From positions 1-8,722 of the forward strand of contig CAYVMO010000060.1 of assembly GCA_964452645.1 (NCBI GenBank): a stretch of DNA of 8,722 bases, in the 5' to 3' direction. Below, one piece after another: positions 1 to 5,190 of the stretch. The position numbers and the translations under genes are program-made. The notes under the pieces were generated by a model that saw nothing but the letters and a program-made list of their open reading frames with translations, did no database searches and was not told the DNA's origin. The stretch comes from CAYXTW01 sp964452645. Lineage in GTDB: Bacteria; Zixibacteria; MSB-5A5; GN15; PGXB01. Within the stretch, counting starts at the first letter, position 1. Every line of letters begins with the position of its first letter.

Positions 1-50
1 CGATTCAGACCAAAAAATACCACATCGCGCCCGGCCATTTGAGTAATCAT
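1..50 (-). CDS. 5' end of an unidentified gene running off the left edge
   Basis: Reading leftwards from an ATG at 50-48 gives 16 open codons, MITQMAGRDVVFFGLN, before the window ends. An AAGGA Shine-Dalgarno sequence lies about 5 bases upstream (around 56-60), which supports this start; a second in-frame ATG at 38-36 (residue 5) is possible. The stretch RDVVFFGLN resembles the first beta strand of a Rossmann-type fold, as in many glycosyltransferases, but 16 residues are too few to name a family. The gene uses the leader copy described at 52-100. Confidence 0.5.
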   Translation of the reverse strand, partial: MITQMAGRDVVFFGLN

Positions 51-51
51 G

Positions 52-100
52 TCATTCCTTTTCATATTTCTACATAACGGCCCCGGCTCGAAATTAACAT
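52..100 (-). repeat. Left copy of an inverted promoter/leader repeat
   Basis: Read on the - strand this contains ATGTTAAT, then 10 variable bases, then GGCCGTTATGTAGAAA, then a purine-rich stretch ending in AAGGAATGA just before the start codon at 50. The same blocks with the same 10-base spacing occur on the + strand at 2061-2110. I count 28 of 32 positions identical in the downstream block (52-82 against 2079-2110), with one single-base gap. Weaker similarity continues upstream to a shared GACCT near 132-128. The TATGTA/TATATA hexamer could be a -10 box, so this is probably a promoter plus leader. No function is proven. Confidence 0.6.
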
Positions 101-309
101 CCAAGTTGTAGCGATGATTTTGTTGGCAGGTCTTTTATAATAATAGATTAAGATATGGAATTGTGACGGGAAGAATCCGACCGCAGAGCGGATGGGCGAC
201 CAGTTGGGCAACGCAGTCAATACATTGAGTGATTTTTTTATTGATTTTCAAGTGTTAAGCTATGTATCGTATATAAAAGCGATTCAGTATTATACTGGAG
301 ATTCGTTCT
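101..309. promoter_or_regulatory. Intergenic region upstream of the deaminase operon
   Basis: These 209 bases contain no convincing gene. The right part (about 225-300) is AT-rich with several -10-like hexamers, of which TATATA at 270-275 is the best placed; I see no good -35 box. CAGTATTATACTG at 285-297 is a perfect 13-base palindrome around a central T, directly next to the ribosome binding site GGAG (297-300) of the gene at 310, so it could be an operator or a small hairpin that masks translation. The middle (181-213) has short GC-rich complementary pieces such as CCGC-AGA-GCGG, too small to call an RNA gene. Confidence 0.35.
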
Positions 310-1341
310 GTGGCACATTTAGATACGAAGTTCATAACTAAGTTCCGAGTAAACTTGGGAAGCGAATACAAGAATAAAAAGCTGTATAATTCTCTTCGTG
401 AACTGGTGGTAATTCTTTTTGCCGTTGTTTTTGGGGTTGGGCTAAAAAAAATAAGCGATGCCGAAACGACTCTTGATTATGTTTTATTGACGGCTGTGTA
501 TATAGCGATTCTCCAAAGTTGGTGGGGCTACAATCTTGGCGTAATCGGAGGACCAACAGAGACGAATAAACTTTGCTATGCAATCGACGTAATCCTGCTG
601 GTACTGTACTGGTTCATAATCAATAAGGCATTCAACCTTATTTGGGTATTACGGCTTTTCACGATAATGTTCCTATTATATATAGCTTGGGAGGCTATTC
701 GTTGGAAAGATATATACACATCTGACCTAGGCCGAGAAAAGGCTAAACAAGCGTTATATATAAATCTCAAGTTTTTTGGCATTTTTTTTATCCTTTTATG
801 CTCGATTTATTTTGTTCCGCACCTTGTTCCTAACATCGTTTATCCCTTTATTATTATTGCTGTTACAACGGTTTATAGATTAAAAGTGGGTAAGATTTAT
901 TCATATGAGATTATTCCCGACAGGTACGCCGATGAAAAGAGAGTAGAAGACTCAGATCGTAAGTTGATAATAGAGGCGCGTGAAGCCGCAAAAGGGGCAA
1001 AGGCTCACATATCCAATTATAAGGTCGGGGCAGCCATTATAACGGTGGACGGTAGAATATATACTGGCTGTAACATCGAGTTTGACAATTACTCGAATAC
1101 ATTACACGCCGAGGAAGTAGCAATTGGTTCAATGGTCAAGGGCGGATCAACAAAGCCAATCGCCATAGCAGTATATACAACTGGAACCGAAATAACCTAT
1201 CCGTGTGGAATGTGCCTACAATCTTTATATGAGTTGGGTGGAGAAGAGCTTATTGTGATTGCCTGTAATGAAAATGACTCTCAGCGAAGGACTATGGCAG
1301 ATTTACTGCCTTACGGATTTAGGTTGGAACACGATGAATGA
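310..1341 (+). CDS. Multi-pass membrane protein with C-terminal cytidine deaminase domain
   Basis: 343 residues, GTG start with GGAG 9 bases upstream. Residues 28-190 contain about six hydrophobic segments (roughly 29-46, 55-72, 88-105, 108-128, 150-170, 175-190) and there is no cleavable signal. Residues 215-343 form a cytidine deaminase domain. It shows the substrate motif VGAA...GRIYTGCNIEF (239-258), where the Asn and Glu of CNIE contact the ribose in known enzymes. It also has the HAE motif (H266, proposed catalytic E268) and PCGMC (C299, C302) as the zinc site. All catalytic positions are intact, so deamination of cytidine or deoxycytidine is expected. Ordinary nucleoside deaminases are soluble and about 130-150 (or 290) residues long; a membrane module is unusual. 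The N-terminal half is of a family I do not recognise. The downstream phosphatase gene overlaps by 8 bases, implying translational coupling. The gene is more AT-rich than those after 2329. Confidence 0.9.
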   Translation: MAHLDTKFITKFRVNLGSEYKNKKLYNSLRELVVILFAVVFGVGLKKISDAETTLDYVLLTAVYIAILQSWWGYNLGVIGGPTETNKLCYAIDVILLVLYWFIINKAFNLIWVLRLFTIMFLLYIAWEAIRWKDIYTSDLGREKAKQALYINLKFFGIFFILLCSIYFVPHLVPNIVYPFIIIAVTTVYRLKVGKIYSYEIIPDRYADEKRVEDSDRKLIIEAREAAKGAKAHISNYKVGAAIITVDGRIYTGCNIEFDNYSNTLHAEEVAIGSMVKGGSTKPIAIAVYTTGTEITYPCGMCLQSLYELGGEELIVIACNENDSQRRTMADLLPYGFRLEHDE

Positions 1342-1906
1342 AAGAATTAGATTATTCGTAGATATCGACGGTGTTGCTTGTGCTCATGCAAAGGCGATTT
1401 GCATGCGAGTCAATGAAGATTACGGCCTATCTTCCTCAATAAACAATGTTTTGTCTTGGAACCATGATTTCGGGCCTATAACTTTCGTGGAGGCCGTGGA
1501 AAAGTATTACCCACTTAACGGCTTCGTTCTCAAAATGCAACCGACGCCAGGCTTTAAAGAATTCCTTAAGGAAATCACTTCCTTTTCAATTGTCTCCTTT
1601 GTTACGACAAGAACTCACGCCAAAGCCGAAACGGTCGCATGGATAAAAATGCACTTTGGCACTTCATATAAAATTGACTTTGTATCAGATAAGTCTATTT
1701 TGGATTACGATTTATTGATAGACGATTCCGAAAAAGAGGTCGTTGCAGCTGCGAATAAAGGTTCTAACGCAATATTGTTCACTCAGCCGTGGAATGACCA
1801 TCCAGAAGTTGACGAGTTACTCCGACGGTATAGATCCGCTTGGCGCGCCAGAAATTTTCAGGATATCTTGAGTATCTTGTGTAGAGTGGATACTAAACAA
1901 AATTGA
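1334..1906 (+). CDS. HAD-family 5'(3')-deoxyribonucleotidase-like phosphatase
   Basis: 190 residues from the ATG at 1334; a purine-rich AGGTTGGA (1321-1328) gives a plausible ribosome binding site. A longer reading from 1259 (TTG) would lie inside the deaminase gene and is unlikely. HAD motifs are complete: DIDG (nucleophile D10, acid/base D12), FVTTR (motif II, T91 or T92), SDK (K120, motif III) and LIDDS (D130, D131, motif IV). The pattern DIDGV, W42, FVTTR, K120, LIDD and LFTQPWND (149-155) matches the NT5C group (PF06941), which removes phosphate from pyrimidine deoxynucleoside monophosphates. The precise substrate cannot be read from sequence, and other small HAD phosphatases remain possible. 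It has no signal peptide, so it is cytoplasmic. The 8-base overlap with the deaminase gene suggests that the two act on one pathway: dCMP to deoxycytidine to deoxyuridine. Confidence 0.85.
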   Translation: MNERIRLFVDIDGVACAHAKAICMRVNEDYGLSSSINNVLSWNHDFGPITFVEAVEKYYPLNGFVLKMQPTPGFKEFLKEITSFSIVSFVTTRTHAKAETVAWIKMHFGTSYKIDFVSDKSILDYDLLIDDSEKEVVAAANKGSNAILFTQPWNDHPEVDELLRRYRSAWRARNFQDILSILCRVDTKQN

Positions 1907-1913
1907 TTTGGCT

Positions 1914-2035
1914 TAGTAGGTTGAAATCCCTGCGGCTTCGACATCTTTATTTAATCTTTCGCGCTTGCATGAAACATGCAACGCATGGTCCATGCTTCGC
2001 GCGATTGTCAAAAGCGCAAGGCTTTTGACCTACTA
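1914..2035. repeat. Nested palindromic element (MITE- or REP-like)
   Basis: The ends TAGTAGGT (1914-1921) and ACCTACTA (2028-2035) are perfect inverted repeats. Inside lie: hairpin 1 at 1920-1942 (GTTGAAATC with GGCTTCGAC, one mismatch and two G-T pairs); a stem TCGCGC (1959-1964) with GCGCGA (1999-2004), enclosing the perfect hairpin TTGCATG-AAA-CATGCAA (1965-1981) and the palindrome GCATGG-T-CCATGC (1983-1995); and hairpin 4, GTCAAAAGC-GCAAG-GCTTTTGAC (2007-2029). Hairpins 1 and 4 are related in sequence, so the element is a diverged palindrome of palindromes. No open reading frame fits. It starts 8 bases after the phosphatase stop codon, so it may also end or protect that transcript, although no run of T follows. 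I infer a small non-autonomous mobile element or REP-like repeat. Confidence 0.7.
2007..2029. other. Perfect 9-bp hairpin within the palindromic element
   Basis: GTCAAAAGC (2007-2015) pairs fully with GCTTTTGAC (2021-2029) around the loop GCAAG. It is the most stable part of the 1914-2035 element. It has no downstream T run, so it is not a standard intrinsic terminator in either direction. Confidence 0.7.
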
Positions 2036-2060
2036 TTAAGTCAATTTCCCCACCAGATCA

Positions 2061-2110
2061 ATGTTAATCCTGTCTCCCGGCCGTTATATAGAAACGTGAA
2101 AAAGGAATGA
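2061..2110 (+). repeat. Right copy of the inverted promoter/leader repeat
   Basis: On the + strand: ATGTTAAT (2061-2068), 10 variable bases, GGCCGTTATATAGAAA (2079-2094), then a purine-rich AAAAAGGA and ATGA. It matches the leader at 52-100 read on the other strand, with equal spacing between the conserved blocks. The left copy feeds directly into a reading frame. This copy leads only into a doubtful 64-codon frame at 2107, so it may be the promoter of a lost or broken gene. The two copies point outwards around the deaminase operon. Confidence 0.6.
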
Positions 2111-2301
2111 TATTGAAAAAATGTATTTTACAATTTTATTGCGGTCATATCGAAACGAAGCCATTTTTCGCCGGGAGGAGACAAAAAAATAAAGATGTTA
2201 AAATATGCGAAACGAACCCAATTCATCGGACTAACAACCGCCACAATCGGTTACACGGATTTTTTGCCATAAAAATGGCGGAAAAACGGAGTTTTGTATG
2301 A
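2107..2301 (+). CDS. Doubtful 64-codon frame behind the right leader copy
   Basis: ATG at 2107 (or TTG at 2113) follows AAAAAGGA, only a few bases away, and sits at the position equivalent to the start of the left-hand gene. The translation is rich in basic residues and His and shows no recognisable domain. It has one Cys-x7-Cys-like pair near the start but no clear metal site, and it runs through a hairpin at 2260-2285. I think this is more likely the remnant of a gene broken by rearrangement than a working protein. It shares no sequence with the 16 residues visible at 1-50. Confidence 0.2.
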   Translation: MILKKCILQFYCGHIETKPFFAGRRQKNKDVKICETNPIHRTNNRHNRLHGFFAIKMAEKRSFV

Positions 2302-2328
2302 AGATGAAGTCGTTTTTAAGTATAGCGG
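2111..2328. other. Low-information junction between leader and transporter operon
   Basis: No convincing gene. The stretch holds the doubtful 64-codon frame and a GGAGGAG at 2174-2180 followed, 14 bases on, by a 25-codon frame (ATG 2195). It also holds a small hairpin AACCG/CGGTT (2236-2252) and the larger hairpin at 2260-2285. At 2298 an ATG with a good ribosome site (CGGAG, 2287-2291) opens a 14-residue signal-peptide-like frame, MKMKSFLSIAATVL, which stops at 2340-2342 inside the 3' end of the opposite-strand permease gene. This pattern of gene starts without gene bodies suggests a rearrangement scar. Confidence 0.3.
2260..2285. other. Hairpin downstream of the transporter operon
   Basis: GCCAT (2266-2270) and ATGGC (2275-2279) form a perfect stem around AAAA, extended by two G-T pairs and four T-A pairs to about 11 bp. 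It lies 44 bases beyond the permease stop codon, where a transcription terminator for the - strand operon would be expected. On that strand the T run lies 5' of the stem and an A run lies 3', the wrong polarity for a classical intrinsic terminator, so it may instead stabilise the mRNA 3' end. Confidence 0.4.
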
Positions 2329-3168
2329 CTACCGTTTTATGACGGCATTTCCAACTGACACCAGAAGATAAGTGGCACCCGCAAGGAGAATGATTGTCGC
2401 GCCGGCTGGGAGATTCGGAGTGAAGCTTATCGCCAGACCGAAAAACGTAAAGAGGATGCTGAATATGGTTGCTAAAATCATCGTCCGCCATAATGTTTTG
2501 GAAAAGTACGACGCCACCGCCACCGGCAGAGTCAATAGTGCAATGACCATGACGATTCCGACAACCGTCACCAGTATGACAACGGTCAACGCCGTCAGGC
2601 ATAATAAAAGCAGGTAATAAAATTCGACATTGATTCCCCGCACGCGCGCGAATTCCTCGTCAAAACAGACCGCCAGAAACTGATTGTAAAACAGGAGCCC
2701 GACAGTGACGACGATGACATCAAGAATGCCGATCAGCCACAAATCGGAGGGGGTTACCATCAGGATATTACCGAATAAATAACTCATCAGGTTTTCGTTA
2801 TAGCCGGGCGTTTTTGAAATAAAAATTATTCCGATGGCCATGCCGATCGCCCACACCGCGCCGATAACGGTATCCTCGCGCTGCCGGGCGCGAAGGGAGA
2901 CCAGCCCGATGACAATCGCGGCGATTAATGCGGCAATAACGGCTCCGTACAAGGGCTGGAAGGCACTCCATTTATATACGACCGACAGAAAGTACGCCGC
3001 ACCCATCCCGCCCAGGACACTGTGGGCAATGCCGCCGCCGATATAAGTTATTCTTCGGGTTACGATGTACGACCCGATAATGCCGCAGGCAATACTGGCC
3101 AGCAGGCCGGTTAATAGTGCGTACTGTAAAAACGGATATTCAAAGGCGGCGCTGATAAATTCAGCCAT
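2329..3168 (-). CDS. znuB: Zinc/manganese ABC transporter permease (ABC-3 family)
   Basis: 279 residues, about eight hydrophobic segments throughout. Family signs of the ABC-3 metal permeases (ZnuB, MntB, TroC) are the early IGGGIAHSVLGG stretch (43-54), YLFGNIL (130-136), ARVRGI (174-179, near the coupling helix that docks on the ATPase) and GIVMVIALLTLPVA (204-217). It forms the inner-membrane channel through which the metal released by the binding protein passes. The start ATG overlaps the ATPase gene by 8 bases. It is the last gene of the operon regulator-binding protein-ATPase-permease. Zinc is preferred over manganese because of the cysteine-rich regulator, but sequence alone does not settle the metal, so the symbol is a family name. 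Confidence 0.9.
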   Translation of the reverse strand: MAEFISAAFEYPFLQYALLTGLLASIACGIIGSYIVTRRITYIGGGIAHSVLGGMGAAYFLSVVYKWSAFQPLYGAVIAALIAAIVIGLVSLRARQREDTVIGAVWAIGMAIGIIFISKTPGYNENLMSYLFGNILMVTPSDLWLIGILDVIVVTVGLLFYNQFLAVCFDEEFARVRGINVEFYYLLLLCLTALTVVILVTVVGIVMVIALLTLPVAVASYFSKTLWRTMILATIFSILFTFFGLAISFTPNLPAGATIILLAGATYLLVSVGNAVIKR

Positions 3169-3919
3169 GATTTTCCTTATCGCCTACACGCCGGTCATGG
3201 CGAATCATCCGCAGTTCACCGCCGTACAAATCACCCATGAATTCGCCATCGATTTCGCAGGTCGGATGCTCGGAAACTTTTCGATTAACGCAAATAACGC
3301 GCTTTACGAATTCCGATACAAAAGCCGGTTCATGAGAAACCAGAATTACGGTTAACCGCTCGTTCAGTCGCTTCAGAATTTTAAACAGCTCTTTTTCAAC
3401 CACCAGATCGAGGTTGGCGGTCGGTTCGTCCAGAAGTAAAATATCCGGCTCGCCGGCGAGGGCGCGGGCAATCAAAAGACGCCTCTGCTCGCCGCCCGAC
3501 AATTCCGCAAACGGACGAAATCGTAGATCATACATTCCGGTCTCTTTCAACGCCCGCTCTGCCGCCTCGCGATCGCGATTGCGAAACGGGCCAAAACTAT
3601 TCCCGTTACCCAGGCGACCCATCATCGCTATATCGAGGGCATTGACCGGAAATTTCGGATCAAGATTAGCCACCTGCGGCATATAACCCATCCGCGAACG
3701 AACGTCGGCTGGAGATTTATCAAAGACATGGATTTTTCCCTTTTTCGGCGACAGCAATCCCAGCATCAATTTCAGAAGTGTCGTCTTTCCGCCGCCGTTG
3801 GGTCCGACAATCCAGATAAAATCCTTTTCGTTGACAAACACGTTGACATCCTCAAGCACCGGTGTGGCGTTGTATGAAAACGAAAGTCGTTCAATCGATA
3901 TAATCGTTTTATCACTCAC
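3161..3919 (-). CDS. znuC: Zinc/manganese ABC transporter ATP-binding protein
   Basis: 252 residues from a GTG start that overlaps the end of the binding-protein gene by 8 bases (3912-3919). Walker A GPNGGGKTT (39-47), Q-loop Q82, ABC signature LSGGEQ (140-145), Walker B LLLDEP (161-166) and the switch histidine H196 are all present, so it should be an active ATPase. The order and the LSGGEQRRLLIARAL form are typical of metal-importing ABC ATPases. It drives import by dimerising on the cytoplasmic face of the permease encoded next. The C-terminal 40 residues after position 210 are short, charged and variable, with one Cys and two His, with no recognisable extra domain. Confidence 0.93.
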   Translation of the reverse strand: MSDKTIISIERLSFSYNATPVLEDVNVFVNEKDFIWIVGPNGGGKTTLLKLMLGLLSPKKGKIHVFDKSPADVRSRMGYMPQVANLDPKFPVNALDIAMMGRLGNGNSFGPFRNRDREAAERALKETGMYDLRFRPFAELSGGEQRRLLIARALAGEPDILLLDEPTANLDLVVEKELFKILKRLNERLTVILVSHEPAFVSEFVKRVICVNRKVSEHPTCEIDGEFMGDLYGGELRMIRHDRRVGDKENHG

Positions 3920-4802
3920 TGCTTTTGAATCCTTCGGCGAGTTTTTTCGCTATTTCTTTCATGTTATTCAAATAATCGTATGCCAGCCCGTCAATCGACT
4001 CGACCCTGCCGCCGATCGCCTCGGCAATCCTTCCGGCGCTCTTACTCGAAAATTGCGGCTGCACGAAAATAGTCCTCACTTTTTCTTCTTCGGCTTTATT
4101 AATAAGTAGAACAAGCTGTCGCGCACCCGGTTCCTTGCCGTCAACCTCCACCGCAATCTGTTTCAATCCGTACCGGTGGGCAAAATATCCTAGAAAAGGA
4201 TGAAAAACTATAAAAGAGCTTCCTTTATATGGTGCAAGAATAGTATTCAGATTTCTATCGAGACTATCCAAGTCATCATTTAATTTTTTAAGATTCTCCG
4301 CATACTCGTTTTCGTGCCCCGGATCGATTTTACATAATTCTCCGAAAATATTTTTTGTCATGATTTTTGCATTAAGCGGATCGAGCCAGACATGCGGGTC
4401 GGCGGCGCCTAGATGAATTTCTCCATGGTCCGGGTTCTCGTCCATCGAACGGAGTTCTATGCCGTCAGATATATTGGAAATATTCAAATCCTTCATCGAG
4501 GCCGACAGCTTTTCCAGAAGACGTTTTTCGAACGGAACCCCGATTCGGAAATAGACATCGCAGTCGGCCAGGTTTGTCATCTGATGCGACGTCGGCTCGT
4601 AAGTTTCGGGGGACTGACCGGGTCCGACCAGGACCTCGATATTTACGAAATCGCCGCCGATTTTATCGACAAAATAAGCCTGGGGTGTAATCGAAACGAA
4701 GACATTTATCTTCTTCTGTTCTGATGCGAACAGCGGCTTGCATATAAAAAAGCCAACCAGTATCAATATACATAGTTTAAAAATGATTTTCGCACTTGTC
4801 AT
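3912..4802 (-). CDS. znuA: Metal-binding periplasmic protein of the zinc/manganese ABC importer
   Basis: 296 residues with an N-terminal signal peptide (hydrophobic 8-20, probable cleavage after FAS near 27), so it is exported; there is no lipobox-like Cys at the cleavage site. It belongs to the TroA/ZnuA cluster A-I family: FVSITPQAYFVDKIGGD (35-51), GPGQSPETYEPT (60-71), DPHVWLDP (135-142), VFHPFLGYFA (199-208) and DGLAYDYL (271-278). By analogy with TroA the metal ligands are H137, H201 and D276. The first ligand, a His in ZnuA and TroA, is E67 here. The usual long His-rich loop before DPHVW is reduced to a short segment with H126 and H130, which may compensate. Its start overlaps the regulator stop codon as ATGA (4 bases), with AAAGGG as ribosome site. 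Confidence 0.9.
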   Translation of the reverse strand: MTSAKIIFKLCILILVGFFICKPLFASEQKKINVFVSITPQAYFVDKIGGDFVNIEVLVGPGQSPETYEPTSHQMTNLADCDVYFRIGVPFEKRLLEKLSASMKDLNISNISDGIELRSMDENPDHGEIHLGAADPHVWLDPLNAKIMTKNIFGELCKIDPGHENEYAENLKKLNDDLDSLDRNLNTILAPYKGSSFIVFHPFLGYFAHRYGLKQIAVEVDGKEPGARQLVLLINKAEEEKVRTIFVQPQFSSKSAGRIAEAIGGRVESIDGLAYDYLNNMKEIAKKLAEGFKSSE

Positions 4803-5089
4803 TTTCTAACCCTTTTCGGATGTCTTTTTCGCGGCCTGTACGAGCAGATTAAATGAATTGCATGACAGTCGTCACATTCTTTTATCTGATGATCCGCCGC
4901 GAACAAATCCCAGTGGCTTTTCTGATCCGGTGTCATAATCCCGGTTCCGCGGCACAGCGGACAGGCCGAATCCAGCGCCTGCAACACCGCCGCCCGAATG
5001 AATTCGGAACGATTCGGGATTCCCTCCATCGCCCCTAACAGAGAGTCGTCGACTTTAAAAGTTATTATCTCAGTTTTATTGTATTTCAT
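4799..5089 (-). CDS. Ribbon-helix-helix regulator with Cys/His metal-binding tail
   Basis: 96 residues. Residues 5-41 (EIITFKVDDSLLGAMEGI followed by RSEFIRAAVLQALD) read as a ribbon-helix-helix DNA-binding domain like that of CopG or NikR. The tail holds CPLC (C43, C46) followed by RGTGIMTPDQ, H59, H67, CDDC (C72, C75), H76, H79 and C82, and ends in a very basic stretch. Two CxxC pairs are what one expects of a structural or sensing zinc site. As first gene of the metal importer operon (4-base overlap with the next gene), it is probably the metal-dependent repressor of that operon, acting at the palindrome at 5136-5150. It is not Fur/Zur. I recall similar unnamed proteins next to metal importers elsewhere but cannot check. 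The start ATG has GAGGT 5 bases upstream. Confidence 0.8.
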   Translation of the reverse strand: MKYNKTEIITFKVDDSLLGAMEGIPNRSEFIRAAVLQALDSACPLCRGTGIMTPDQKSHWDLFAADHQIKECDDCHAIHLICSYRPRKRHPKRVRK

Positions 5090-5133
5090 GGCTACCTCTA
5101 TCTATTAGTCACAACATATTTGCCTGTGCCGGT

Positions 5134-5162
5134 ATTATTACAATGTAATACCATAAAGTCAA
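5134..5162 (-). promoter_or_regulatory. Promoter of the regulator-importer operon
   Basis: On the - strand: -35 TTGACT (5162-5157), then 16 bases to TAATAA (5140-5135), or 17 to AATAAT (5139-5134), as -10. The predicted transcript starts near 5127, leaving a leader of about 40 bases to the ATG at 5089. The -35 box matches the consensus at five of six positions. Confidence 0.65.
5136..5150. promoter_or_regulatory. Probable metal-regulator operator (15-base palindrome)
   Basis: TATTACAATGTAATA is a perfect inverted repeat around a central A at 5143. A second, offset pair, GGTATTA (5131-5137) and TAATACC (5146-5152), surrounds it. It occupies the -10 and the downstream spacer of the operon promoter, so a bound protein would block RNA polymerase. 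Ribbon-helix-helix dimers bind such short symmetrical half-sites, so I assign it to the product of the first gene. A Fur/Zur-type protein is the alternative. Confidence 0.6.
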
Positions 5163-5190
5163 TAGATTTGTTGAGGAATTTATTGCCGGT

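Noticed and set aside
181..213. GC-rich stretch with short complementary pieces, resembling part of a tRNA or small RNA
   Set aside because: The stems are only 3-4 bp, there is no tRNA layout, and nothing extends the fold.
1259..1333. Longer phosphatase start at a TTG (1259), adding 25 residues
   Set aside because: It would lie inside the deaminase coding sequence. The ATG at 1334 directly precedes the conserved DIDGV motif and has a ribosome site.
1914..2035. CRISPR array
   Set aside because: The repeats here are inverted, not regularly spaced direct repeats, and no cas gene is present.
2260..2285. Intrinsic terminator for the importer operon
   Set aside because: The stem is good, but the T run is on the 5' side for - strand transcription and an A run follows. 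Kept only as a hairpin.
2231..2602. 123-codon - strand frame overlapping the permease
   Set aside because: It is a shadow of the permease gene, with Cys/His/Arg-rich low-quality sequence and no domain.
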